Shown piece by piece: positions 19,605 through 27,678 of a stretch of DNA of 64,000 bases. Below the pieces are notes generated by a model that was not told the origin of the DNA, ran no database searches, and worked only from the letters and a program-made list of their open reading frames with translations. Position 1 is the stretch's first letter. Every line of letters starts with the position of its first letter. Location of the stretch: positions 1-64,000 of the forward strand of contig JBELHO010000008.1 in the NCBI GenBank assembly GCA_042091375.1, given 5' to 3'. The position numbers and the translations under genes were made by a program. The stretch is from JBELHO01 sp042091375. GTDB taxonomy: Bacteria; Pseudomonadota; Gammaproteobacteria; Enterobacterales; Alteromonadaceae.

Positions 19605-20732
19605 TTATTGTGGACTAGCCACGGGATACAAAACTTGATCATTATAACCGGTAATAACCGGTATAAAACCGGTGAGGTCTCTATCGAGCTCACTGTCACC
19701 AGTATCTGCAATCAGTGGTCGAGCTTGCAGGGCAGTTAATTTTGCTTTAGTGGCAATAACCATAATATTTTGTTTGCCGATCAATCGAATAATACGGGGA
19801 CTGAGTTGCTGGTTACCGCGACCAAATATATGTCCCTGTCCGCCGATCAAAGTGATCACCAGTTTGTATTGTTTATTTTCTTGGTTATCCAATAATAGCC
19901 AAAGCTCTGGTTCAGTAATATCCGAGTGTAACAACTGCTGCTGACAAATTACGTCTACCCCTAGCAAAGTACCTTCGAGCGCCAATTCCTCCATGAGAAA
20001 CGCCGTGGTTGAACCTGAGCCAATAACAAACAGTTGATCTTCCATTTGGTTAATGACATGTGCAGCAATATCTTGCAGTACCAATTCATCAGACTCTTTA
20101 CCGCCAGCTTTCACGGCTTGAACATAGCGCAACTCAGAGGGGATCTGCATACCACCGTAGCGTTTAGCTTTAACCACACCTCGACGAAATAATGATTCGT
20201 CAATGTCCATGACATCAGCCTCAGTCAGACTAACCAACTGATTAGTGATCATTAACTCAACCACACGGCCAGCCGATTTTGGAGTAATAGCATAAACCCC
20301 TGAATGAATTTTACAGCCAGCTGGAATGCCCAATACCGGTATACTATCCTCAAGTATGTGGCAAATATTGCGAGCGGTACCATCGCCCCCAGCAAATAAC
20401 AACAAATCAATATGCTGTGTTCGCAACGCCTTAACCGCATTTTCAGTATCGGCAGCGGTGGTTATATCGCTATTCGTTTGATGTGCTATTTCCACCTTAA
20501 AACCCAAGGCTTGTGCGGTGTTTTCCCCCATAGCGCCATTGACTGTTACTATGCAAATTTGCTGCTGATAAGGCAGTAATATCTCCAGTGCCATACGCGC
20601 TCTTTCATTGGCTTTTGCAACGGCACCTAGGGATAATGCACGATCGACAATACCGTCACCATCACTGCCCTTGAGGGCAACGCTACCGCCAATGCCAGCA
20701 ATAGGATTAACAAGAAAACCTAATCTAAACAT
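19605..20732 (-). CDS. ATP-NAD kinase-like protein (COG3199 type)
   Basis: A 375-residue protein with an NAD-kinase/diacylglycerol-kinase fold. FLVNPIAGIGGSVALKGSDG opens the protein and the nucleotide-binding LLLFAGGDGTARNI lies near residue 113. It belongs to the second NAD-kinase-like group, distinct from the true NadK encoded at 26685. The substrate is not certain. The ATG at 20732 is preferred over the adjacent upstream TTG at 20735. The start overlaps the end of epmC by 8 bp, indicating translational coupling. Confidence 0.82.
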   Translation of the reverse strand: MFRLGFLVNPIAGIGGSVALKGSDGDGIVDRALSLGAVAKANERARMALEILLPYQQQICIVTVNGAMGENTAQALGFKVEIAHQTNSDITTAADTENAVKALRTQHIDLLLFAGGDGTARNICHILEDSIPVLGIPAGCKIHSGVYAITPKSAGRVVELMITNQLVSLTEADVMDIDESLFRRGVVKAKRYGGMQIPSELRYVQAVKAGGKESDELVLQDIAAHVINQMEDQLFVIGSGSTTAFLMEELALEGTLLGVDVICQQQLLHSDITEPELWLLLDNQENKQYKLVITLIGGQGHIFGRGNQQLSPRIIRLIGKQNIMVIATKAKLTALQARPLIADTGDSELDRDLTGFIPVITGYNDQVLYPVASPQ

Positions 20733-21503
20733 CAATTAACACACCTTTTTCAGTTGTTGGTTTTAGTTGTTGTTTCGGTTGTTGTTTTGGTTGTTGTTTC
20801 GGTTGTTGTTNNNNNNNNNNNNNNNNNNNNNNNNNNNNNNNNNNNNNNNNNNNNNNNNNNNNNNNNNNNNNNNNNNNNNNNNNNNNNNNNNNNNNNNNNN
20901 NNNNNNNNNNGTTGGTTTTAGTTGTTGTTTCGGTTGTTGTTTTGGTTGTTGTTTCGGTTGTTGTTCAGTTGCATCAACTAGGCCAAATTGCGCTGCAGTC
21001 AATGGCCATGGGCTTTGATAAAAGTCCGCCAACACAGCAATAAACTGCTCTGCTCTACAGGGAAAACCACAGTTTAAATAACGCTGTACTTGCTGAGATA
21101 CCGCCCGTTGAAAATTAACCGTCTCTATATCCATACCATGTAAATTATCAGCCGAAACAACAAATTTTTTATTGGCAGCAACACTAAAAGCCCATTCGAT
21201 TGCTTGTGGCTTAACTTCAACTTGCTCAAACGCATGTTGTTGCTGTTGAGTTCGGCCATCGGGTAAATACCAATAGCCAAAATCTTCTAATAATCGCCGT
21301 TGCTCACCAGCCAAGCACCAATGAGATATTTCGTGTAATGCACTGGCGTAATAGTCATGAGTAAAGACCAATTGATGAAACTGACATTGAGAATTTGCCG
21401 GCAAATAAACCGGCTCCACACCACCTTGTACCAGCTTAGTATTGTGAGAACAGTAAAAGGTTTGCTCGAATAACCCGATGAGATCATCAATATTGTCAGA
21501 CAT
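20725..21503 (-). CDS. epmC: elongation factor P hydroxylase EpmC with a QQPK-repeat tail; assembly gap inside
   Basis: EpmC (YfcM) hydroxylates the beta-lysylated lysine of EF-P. The body (residues 1-180) has the HEISHWCLAGEQRRLLEDFGYWY segment, with the metal-binding histidines of the family, and CRAEQF. Usual members are about 180 residues. Here a low-complexity tail of QQPK units follows. The 100-N gap at 20811-20910 lies in this tail. Its two flanks share exactly 55 bases, and merging them gives one 624-nt frame of 207 residues ending TTEKGVLIDV, with the stop at 20725-20727 inside the next gene. Confidence 0.85.
20756..20965 (-). repeat. 12-bp QQPK coding repeat across the epmC gap
   Basis: Units of CAACAACCRAAA encode QQPK. 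The same 55 bases occur at 20756-20810 and 20911-20965, on the two sides of the N-run. They are either two real copies or, more likely, one copy represented twice by overlapping contig ends. Confidence 0.85.
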
Positions 21504-21709
21504 GCCGCGAATAAACTAAATTAACATCTGCCTATTCTAGCAAAAATAAATACAATTTCATTGCTAATTATCAACAGATAAGCTGTGATCGACTCCGACA
21601 AATAACTGCCGAGTCATTTAGCTTTTTAATTGATACTAATGAATAAGTTACACTTGTAGAAAATTTGTTTGCCAGCCCCTCAATACCCATGATATTTAAC
21701 ACAAATAAA

Positions 21710-21726
21710 TTAAACTTAGAGTTTAA
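21710..21726. promoter_or_regulatory. palindrome upstream of the Lrp-family gene
   Basis: TTAAAC-TTAGA-GTTTAA is a perfect 6-bp inverted repeat about 65-80 bp before the regulator start. It is a candidate autoregulatory operator, inferred from position and symmetry only. The rest of the 287-bp spacer between epmC and the regulator shows nothing else that I recognise. Confidence 0.4.
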
Positions 21727-21790
21727 CTAATACTGGTAAAGTCAATGCCGTTACATGTACTATGAATAGGCAACTTGATAAAGACTATTA

Positions 21791-22279
21791 ATGAGACAAA
21801 GCACAGTGATGAAAAAATTAGATGACATTGATTTACGTATATTAACAATACTTTATAAAGATGCCGACATTACCAATAAAGAACTTGCAGAAACCATAGC
21901 TATCGCCCCGTCAACCTGTTTAGAGCGGGTAAAGCGGATGAAACACAATAACATTATCAAAGACTCGTTTATCGATATTAACTTCAAGAACTTGGGCGGT
22001 AATATTGAAGCTATTGCGGCAATAAAACTTCAACCCTACTCAGAATTAATTGTCAATAAGTTGCGCGATGACTTATTACTACTGCCGGAAATTATCAGTC
22101 TTTACCACATGGGGGGCAATTACGATTACCTTATCCATATGTCAGTAAACAACAGTGAACACTTACGTCAATTTGTGTTCAATGCCATCACCTCGCGAGA
22201 CGAAGTCACCACAGTGGAGACCTCACTGATATTTGAACACAGTCGCAGCGGCGTACTGCCTAGCTTTAACGATAAATAA
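21791..22279 (+). CDS. Lrp/AsnC family transcriptional regulator
   Basis: 162 residues. The N-terminal winged helix-turn-helix (LDDIDLRILTILYKDADITN, then KELAETIAIAPSTCLERVKRM) is followed by the RAM ligand-binding domain, with IAAIKLQPYSELIVNKL and GGNYDYLIHM. Such proteins are octameric amino-acid-responsive regulators. The ATG at 21809 (MKKLDD) is an equally good start, since neither has a strong ribosome site. It is a lone gene, convergent with dnaJ across a bidirectional terminator. Targets are unknown. Confidence 0.88.
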   Translation: MRQSTVMKKLDDIDLRILTILYKDADITNKELAETIAIAPSTCLERVKRMKHNNIIKDSFIDINFKNLGGNIEAIAAIKLQPYSELIVNKLRDDLLLLPEIISLYHMGGNYDYLIHMSVNNSEHLRQFVFNAITSRDEVTTVETSLIFEHSRSGVLPSFNDK

Positions 22280-22351
22280 GCTGATTAATACACAGGGCGG
22301 CTATGTGCGGTAAAGAACAGACTGCGCTGGCTGTTGTGTAGCACGTAAACT

Positions 22352-22379
22352 AAAAAATCCCGCCAACGGCAGGATTTTA
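22352..22379. terminator. bidirectional terminator between the Lrp gene and dnaJ
   Basis: A stem of AAATCCYGCC with GGCAGGATTT around an AAC loop (one mismatch/wobble) has A-runs on the left and T-runs on the right. It serves the plus-strand regulator and the minus-strand dnaJ, which converge here. Confidence 0.85.
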
Positions 22380-22415
22380 TTAAAGGCAAGTAACACCAAT
22401 TCAGATCAAGTCAGA

Positions 22416-23552
22416 CTAGCTTTTTAAGTCATCAAAGAAGCTTTTGACACTGTCAAAAAAGCCACTTTCTTTAGGGCTGTGCTTGCTGCCACCTTTGCCC
22501 ATTTTTTCATCTAATTGCCGCAAGAGATCGGCTTGATCGCCAGATAAATTGACCGGTGTTTCAATAACAACTCTACACATCAAATCACCTGTAGAATGAC
22601 TGCGAACCGACTTAACGCCTTTGCCGCGCAAGCGGAACATTTTACCGGTTTGCGTTTCGCGTGGAATTTTCAATTTGACTTTTCCCGCCAAGGTTGGCAC
22701 TTCAATTTCACCACCAAGGGCAGCAGCGGTAAAGCTGATCGGCATTTCGCAAAATAAATTATTTTCTTCGCGAACAAATATTTTGTGATCTTTAACATTA
22801 GCTTGCACATAAAGATCACCAGGAGGTGCACCGTGCTCGCCAGCTTCACCTTCTCCAGCTAAGCGTATTCTATCTCCAGTATCGACTCCAGGAGGTATTT
22901 TCACAGACAGGGTTTTATTTTTCTCAACCCGGCCTTGACCATTACAATAGACACAAGGATCACTGATCACCTTACCTGTGCCTGAACAAGTTGGACAAGT
23001 TTGCTGCACAGCAAACAAACCTTGACGCATTTGTACCTGACCATGACCATGACAAGTAGGACAAGTTTTAGCACTGGTACCCTTTTTCGCCCCCGAGCCA
23101 TCACAAGGTTCACAAGCCACCAAAGTAGGCACTTTGATTTCTAATGTTTTACCTTTTACTGCTTCTTCTAAAGTCAGTTCTAGATTATAGCGAAGATCTG
23201 AGCCCCGACGTTGACGAGATTGGCCACCTCGACCGCGACCTCCGCCAAAAATATCACCAAAAATATCGCCAAAAGCATCACCGAAATCTTGACCACCACC
23301 AAAACCGCCACCACCGTGACCGCCTTGCTCAAAAGCGGCATGACCGTATTGATCATAAGCGGCGCGCTTTTGATCGTCATTTAAAATTTCGTAAGCTTCT
23401 TTGATTTGCTTGAAGGTTTCTTCTTTTGATTTATCACCTTTAGTTCTATCAGGATGATATTTCATCGCTAAACGTTTGTAGGCTTTTTTTATTTCTCGTT
23501 CTCCAGCGTCTTTGCCGACACCGAGGGTTTCATAATAATCGCGTTTTGACAT
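22416..23552 (-). CDS. dnaJ: chaperone DnaJ
   Basis: Hsp40 co-chaperone that delivers substrates to DnaK and stimulates its ATPase. The 378 residues have the J domain with HPD near residue 33, a G/F-rich linker with an unusual run of GG-F-G motifs, and four zinc-binding repeats (CEPCDGSG, CPTCHGHG, CPTCSGTG, CVYCNGQG) near residues 147-205, then the C-terminal substrate domain. It is downstream of dnaK with a 226-bp spacer that contains a hairpin. Confidence 0.97.
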   Translation of the reverse strand: MSKRDYYETLGVGKDAGEREIKKAYKRLAMKYHPDRTKGDKSKEETFKQIKEAYEILNDDQKRAAYDQYGHAAFEQGGHGGGGFGGGQDFGDAFGDIFGDIFGGGRGRGGQSRQRRGSDLRYNLELTLEEAVKGKTLEIKVPTLVACEPCDGSGAKKGTSAKTCPTCHGHGQVQMRQGLFAVQQTCPTCSGTGKVISDPCVYCNGQGRVEKNKTLSVKIPPGVDTGDRIRLAGEGEAGEHGAPPGDLYVQANVKDHKIFVREENNLFCEMPISFTAAALGGEIEVPTLAGKVKLKIPRETQTGKMFRLRGKGVKSVRSHSTGDLMCRVVIETPVNLSGDQADLLRQLDEKMGKGGSKHSPKESGFFDSVKSFFDDLKS

Positions 23553-23672
23553 AGTTTATATTCTTTACTTTAAGCCAATGAATAGTTATTTTTTTAATCG
23601 CTCTCACTATTAATGCACTAGTAAATCGATTATAAAAATAAATATTAATTTTTCTTCAATAATGTAAATAGT

Positions 23673-23698
23673 AAAGCGCCGATAAGTATCGACGCTTT
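23673..23698 (-). terminator. hairpin in the dnaK-dnaJ spacer
   Basis: AAAGCG-C-CGAT pairs with ATCG-A-CGCTTT around a short loop, with one mismatch. The following T-run on the minus strand is poor, so it is more likely an attenuator or RNA-processing hairpin that lowers dnaJ expression relative to dnaK than a full terminator (inference). Confidence 0.55.
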
Positions 23699-23778
23699 AG
23701 TTTTAAGCTTGTACAACAACTGAATTAACCAACCGCACATTACAATCACTTTAAAGTGTACAGTTGGTAAACATCAAA

Positions 23779-25707
23779 CTACTTATCGTCTTTGACTTCT
23801 TCAAATTCAGCGTCGACCACATCATCACCTGCAGGTGCAGCATTTTCAGCTTCTGGAGCAGCACCTTCTGGAGCACCACCTTGCGCCTGTGCTTTCGCTT
23901 GCGCAATTTCCATTAACTTAGCTGACGCTTCGATAACCGCTTGCGATTTAGCATCAATAGCTTCTTTGTCGTCGCCTTTGCTCGCCGCTTCGAGCTCAGT
24001 TAACGCCGCTTCAATTTTTTCTTTATCTTCGGCAGGTAAATCATCACCAGCTTCAGTTATTTGCGAGCGAGTTGCGTGTACCATACCATCGGCTTGGTTA
24101 CGCGCTTGCACTAACTCTTCAAACTTAGCGTCTTCATCAGCATTGGCTTCGGCGTCGCGAACCATTTGCTCTACTTCATCTTCCGATAAACCAGAAGAAG
24201 CTTTGATGGTAATTTTTTGCTCTTTACCGGTATTTTTATCTTTAGCGGTAACGTGCAAAATACCATCGGCATCAATGTCAAAAGTCACTTCAATTTGTGG
24301 TGTACCACGCGGAGCTGGATCAATACCTTCAAGGTTGAACTGTCCTAAAGACTTGTTCGCCGATGCCTGCTTGCGCTCACCTTGCACAACGTGAACGGTA
24401 ACCGCGGCTTGATTGTCATCAGCCGTAGAAAACGTTTGTGATTGCTTGGTTGGGATAGTGGTGTTTTTGTCGATAACCTTAGTCATCACGCCACCCATAG
24501 TTTCAATACCCAATGACAATGGCGTTACATCTAATAACAATACGTCGGTAACGTCACCCGAAAGTACACCCGCCTGAATTGCCGCACCTGAAGCAACCGC
24601 TTCATCTGGGTTAACATCTTTGCGAGGTTCTTTACCAAAAAAGTCACTTACTGCACTTTGCACTAACGGCATGCGCGATTGACCACCAACTAAAATCACG
24701 TCGTTTACGTCACTTACAGACAAATCAGCATCTTTCAACGCTTGCTTAAGTGGCTCAAGCGTCGCTTTCACCATGTCTTCTACTAAAGACTCAAGCTTGG
24801 CGCGTGTTACCTTGATATTCATGTGCTTAGGACCTGAGCCATCAGCAGTGATATAAGGTAAGTTGACATCGGTTTGTTGCGCTGAAGACAGTTCACACTT
24901 AGCTTTTTCTGCCGCTTCTTTTAAGCGTTGCATCGCCAATGGATCAGTGGTCAAATCCATGCCTTGATCTTTCTTAAATTCTTCAACTAGGTAGTTGATC
25001 AAACGGTTGTCAAAGTCTTCACCACCTAAGTGAGTGTCACCGTTGGTTGCCAACACTTCAAAAGTGTGTTCGCCTTCAACTTCATCAATTTCAATGATTG
25101 AAATATCAAATGTACCACCACCTAAATCGTAGACAGCTACAACTTTATCACCTTGCTTTTTATCCATACCGTAAGCTAGGGCTGCGGCAGTGGGCTCGTT
25201 GATAATGCGTTTAACATCTAAACCAGCAATACGGCCAGCATCTTTAGTGGCTTGACGCTGTGAATCATTGAAGTAGGCAGGAACAGTAATAACTGCTTCA
25301 GAAACTGACTCACCTAAGAAGTCTTCAGCAGTTTTTTTCATTTTACCTAAAACTTCAGCAGAAACTTGTGGTGGAGCAACGTTTTTATCGCGAGCTGTTA
25401 CCCAAGCATCACCGTTGTCAGCTTTTACAATACCAAATGGCATAATACCGATATCGCGCTGTACTTCTTTGTCTTCAAAGCGACGACCGATTAAACGCTT
25501 AATAGCAAATAAAGTGTTTTTGGGGTTAGTCACTGATTGACGTTTAGCTGGCTGGCCAACTAAAGTTTCGCCTTCTTCTGTATAAGCGATGATAGAAGGG
25601 GTTGTGCGATCGCCTTCTGCATTCTCAATTACACGTACACTGTCGCCATCTAGTACAGCAACACATGAGTTTGTTGTCCCTAGGTCAATGCCAATTATTT
25701 TGCCCAT
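23779..25707 (-). CDS. dnaK: chaperone DnaK (Hsp70)
   Basis: ATP-dependent Hsp70 chaperone. 642 residues: ATPase domain with IGIDLGTTNSCVAV and VYDLGGGTFDISI, linker DVLLLDVTPLSLGIETMGG near residue 390, substrate-binding domain, lid, and an acidic C-terminal end EFEEVKDDK. The start is preceded by a strong GGAGGTCC site. The gene lies after grpE, separated by the grpE terminator, and a sigma-32-like promoter lies in between. Confidence 0.98.
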   Translation of the reverse strand: MGKIIGIDLGTTNSCVAVLDGDSVRVIENAEGDRTTPSIIAYTEEGETLVGQPAKRQSVTNPKNTLFAIKRLIGRRFEDKEVQRDIGIMPFGIVKADNGDAWVTARDKNVAPPQVSAEVLGKMKKTAEDFLGESVSEAVITVPAYFNDSQRQATKDAGRIAGLDVKRIINEPTAAALAYGMDKKQGDKVVAVYDLGGGTFDISIIEIDEVEGEHTFEVLATNGDTHLGGEDFDNRLINYLVEEFKKDQGMDLTTDPLAMQRLKEAAEKAKCELSSAQQTDVNLPYITADGSGPKHMNIKVTRAKLESLVEDMVKATLEPLKQALKDADLSVSDVNDVILVGGQSRMPLVQSAVSDFFGKEPRKDVNPDEAVASGAAIQAGVLSGDVTDVLLLDVTPLSLGIETMGGVMTKVIDKNTTIPTKQSQTFSTADDNQAAVTVHVVQGERKQASANKSLGQFNLEGIDPAPRGTPQIEVTFDIDADGILHVTAKDKNTGKEQKITIKASSGLSEDEVEQMVRDAEANADEDAKFEELVQARNQADGMVHATRSQITEAGDDLPAEDKEKIEAALTELEAASKGDDKEAIDAKSQAVIEASAKLMEIAQAKAQAQGGAPEGAAPEAENAAPAGDDVVDAEFEEVKDDK

Positions 25708-25756
25708 ATTGAGGACCTCCGAATTCTAAATATTAAATTAAATCTGTTGATGCAAA

Positions 25757-25788
25757 CTAAGTTGGGGCACGATAATTGTTTTCAATAG
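25757..25788 (-). promoter_or_regulatory. sigma-32-type promoter of dnaK
   Basis: Reading the minus strand, TTGAAA is followed 12 bases later by CCCCAACTTAG, near the heat-shock consensus of CTTGAAA and CCCCATnT. It lies about 50-80 bp before the dnaK start. The -10 part deviates at CCCCAA. Confidence 0.6.
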
Positions 25789-25835
25789 TAACAACAGAAA
25801 AAAACTAAAAAAACACAGTTTTTTTGTACAAAAAC

Positions 25836-25867
25836 AAAAAAAGCCAGAGCAACAACTCTGGCTTTTA
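25836..25867 (-). terminator. terminator of grpE
   Basis: AAGCCAGAG pairs with CTCTGGCTT around a 6-nt loop and is followed by a T-run on the minus strand. It lies 16 bp after the grpE stop. Confidence 0.92.
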
Positions 25868-25882
25868 TCATAAAAATGCCCG

Positions 25883-26500
25883 TTACGCTGAGGTATCAAC
25901 AGCAGGTGCGGCTTTTGACACCATCACCATAGCCGGTCTGATCAAACGACCATTTAGTTCATAGCCTTTTTGCATAACCGCAATCACAGTATTGGGTGCA
26001 ACGCCTTCAACTTCTTGCATAGACATCGCTTGATGTAATTCAGGGTTAAACGGTTGGTCTTGCGGATCGACTGACTTTACACCAAATTTATCTAAACCAG
26101 ACAATAAGCCTTGCAAGGTTAAGTTAACCCCTTCATAGGTAGTATTTTGAGTTTCCGCATCGATAGTGGCTAGGCCACGTTCTAAATTGTCAACCACAGT
26201 TAACATTTCACCAGCAAATTTTTCCAAGGCAAATTTGCGCGCTTTTTCTACTTCTTGAGCACTGCGACGGCGCACATTGTCGACCTCAGCTTTGGCGCGA
26301 ACCACAGAGTCTTTTTGCTCAGCAACTGTTGATTGGGCAGCAGCCAATAACAATTCCAGTTCGTTGATTTTTTGTTGTTCTTCAGTGATCACTTCAGCAA
26401 CCGCGTCGTGTTGCTCTTCCACTTGCTCTTCAGCTTCAGCTATGATCTGCTCTTCGGCTGATTGTTCGGTATTTTTATTTTCTGTTGACTCACTAGTCAT
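25883..26500 (-). CDS. grpE: nucleotide exchange factor GrpE
   Basis: Releases ADP from DnaK. 205 residues: an acidic glutamate-rich N-terminus (about residues 1-45), a long coiled coil (residues about 45-110, with VRAKAEVDNVRRRSAQEVEKA) and a C-terminal beta domain (NPELHQAMSMQEVEGV, NTVIAVMQKGYELNGRLIRP). It is divergent from nadK and preceded by a good heat-shock promoter. Confidence 0.96.
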   Translation of the reverse strand: MTSESTENKNTEQSAEEQIIAEAEEQVEEQHDAVAEVITEEQQKINELELLLAAAQSTVAEQKDSVVRAKAEVDNVRRRSAQEVEKARKFALEKFAGEMLTVVDNLERGLATIDAETQNTTYEGVNLTLQGLLSGLDKFGVKSVDPQDQPFNPELHQAMSMQEVEGVAPNTVIAVMQKGYELNGRLIRPAMVMVSKAAPAVDTSA

Positions 26501-26555
26501 GAAATAACTCCAAGATAAAACAAATACAAATATTGTCGATAAACCTAATATGGCT

Positions 26556-26586
26556 AATTATGGGGGCTTGTTTGCACGATTCAAGC
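26556..26586 (-). promoter_or_regulatory. sigma-32 promoter of grpE
   Basis: On the minus strand GCTTGAAT is followed, after 13-14 bases, by CCCCCATAAT, a close match to the sigma-32 consensus in both boxes. It lies 55-85 bp before the grpE ATG. Confidence 0.8.
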
Positions 26587-26684
26587 ATAAAATACTATCA
26601 ATGATAAAAATGTTATCTTTACAATAAGCTAAAATATAGAGAAACTGCTATTAACAGCCTAATGAATTAACTTCAGCGCAACCT

Positions 26685-27566
26685 ATGAGCAAATGTTTTA
26701 ATACTATAGCCCTAATTGGCAAACCTGATCACCAAGGTGCTAGTGCAACAATAGAAACTCTATATAAGTATTTGCAAGAGCAGCAATACCATGTGCTTAT
26801 CGAAAAATCTGTGGCCAATTATATCAACTGTAAACAGCTCAATGTTGCGCAATTAACGACTATTGGTGAGCAAGCAGATCTGGCTATTGTAGTCGGTGGT
26901 GATGGTTACATGTTGGGTGCCGCAAGGGTGCTTGCCTGTTACAACATTGGCGTGATAGGAGTTAACCGCGGTAATTTAGGCTTTCTTACCGATTTATCAC
27001 CTAACCAACTTATTGCGCCCCTTGAAGCTATTTTACAAGGCAAATCGCGCAGTGAGCAACGCTTCATTATCGACGCAGAAGTATACCGACACGGCAAATT
27101 AAAAAGTTCCAACAGCGCCGTTAATGAAGCGGTATTACACGCCGGTAAAGTCGCCAATATGATTGAATTTGAAGTGTACATTGACGATAGTTTTATGTTC
27201 AGTCAGCGATCAGATGGGTTAATTGTGTCAACACCAACGGGATCAACTGCATATTCAATGTCAGCTGGCGGCCCTATTTTAACCCCTAACTTAAATGCCC
27301 TATCACTGGTACCTATGTTTCCCCATACATTAACCAGCAGGCCAATAGTAGTAGATGGCGACAGTCAAATAAAACTGATACTAGCCAATGATAATCACCA
27401 AAATTTACAAGTAAGCTGCGATGGTCATGTTATTTTAACAGTAATGCCCGGCGATGAAGTGATCATTAAAAAAAGTCCTTATACCTTGCGCTTGATCCAC
27501 CCGCTGGATCACAATTACTTTAATGTGTTAAGAAGCAAATTGAGCTGGGGCAATAAGCTCTACTAA
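26685..27566 (+). CDS. nadK: NAD kinase
   Basis: Phosphorylates NAD to NADP. 293 residues with the active-site loop VVGGDGYMLGAARVL near residue 68, where most relatives have GGDGN (here Y), NRGNLGFLTDL, the NE motif in NSAVNEAVLHAGK, and SDGLIVSTPTGSTAYSMSAGGPI near residue 178. It lies between grpE (divergent) and recN (same strand), the typical gammaproteobacterial order. Confidence 0.95.
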   Translation: MSKCFNTIALIGKPDHQGASATIETLYKYLQEQQYHVLIEKSVANYINCKQLNVAQLTTIGEQADLAIVVGGDGYMLGAARVLACYNIGVIGVNRGNLGFLTDLSPNQLIAPLEAILQGKSRSEQRFIIDAEVYRHGKLKSSNSAVNEAVLHAGKVANMIEFEVYIDDSFMFSQRSDGLIVSTPTGSTAYSMSAGGPILTPNLNALSLVPMFPHTLTSRPIVVDGDSQIKLILANDNHQNLQVSCDGHVILTVMPGDEVIIKKSPYTLRLIHPLDHNYFNVLRSKLSWGNKLY

Positions 27567-27678
27567 ATTGGTAGCAAAAAATTAACCGCATAATTGATTT
27601 ATTGGCAAAATAATCATTGCATAAAAATAAATAACTGTATAAATTAACACCTATATATTTACACAGTGGTTTTTTATT

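Noticed and set aside
23792..24394. 200-codon plus-strand frame opposite dnaK
   Set aside because: Serine/alanine-rich translation of the strand opposite the DnaK lid region, a usual antisense artefact.
27567..27678. LexA box before recN
   Set aside because: No CTGT-N8-ACAG palindrome was found in the spacer. The same holds upstream of dinB.
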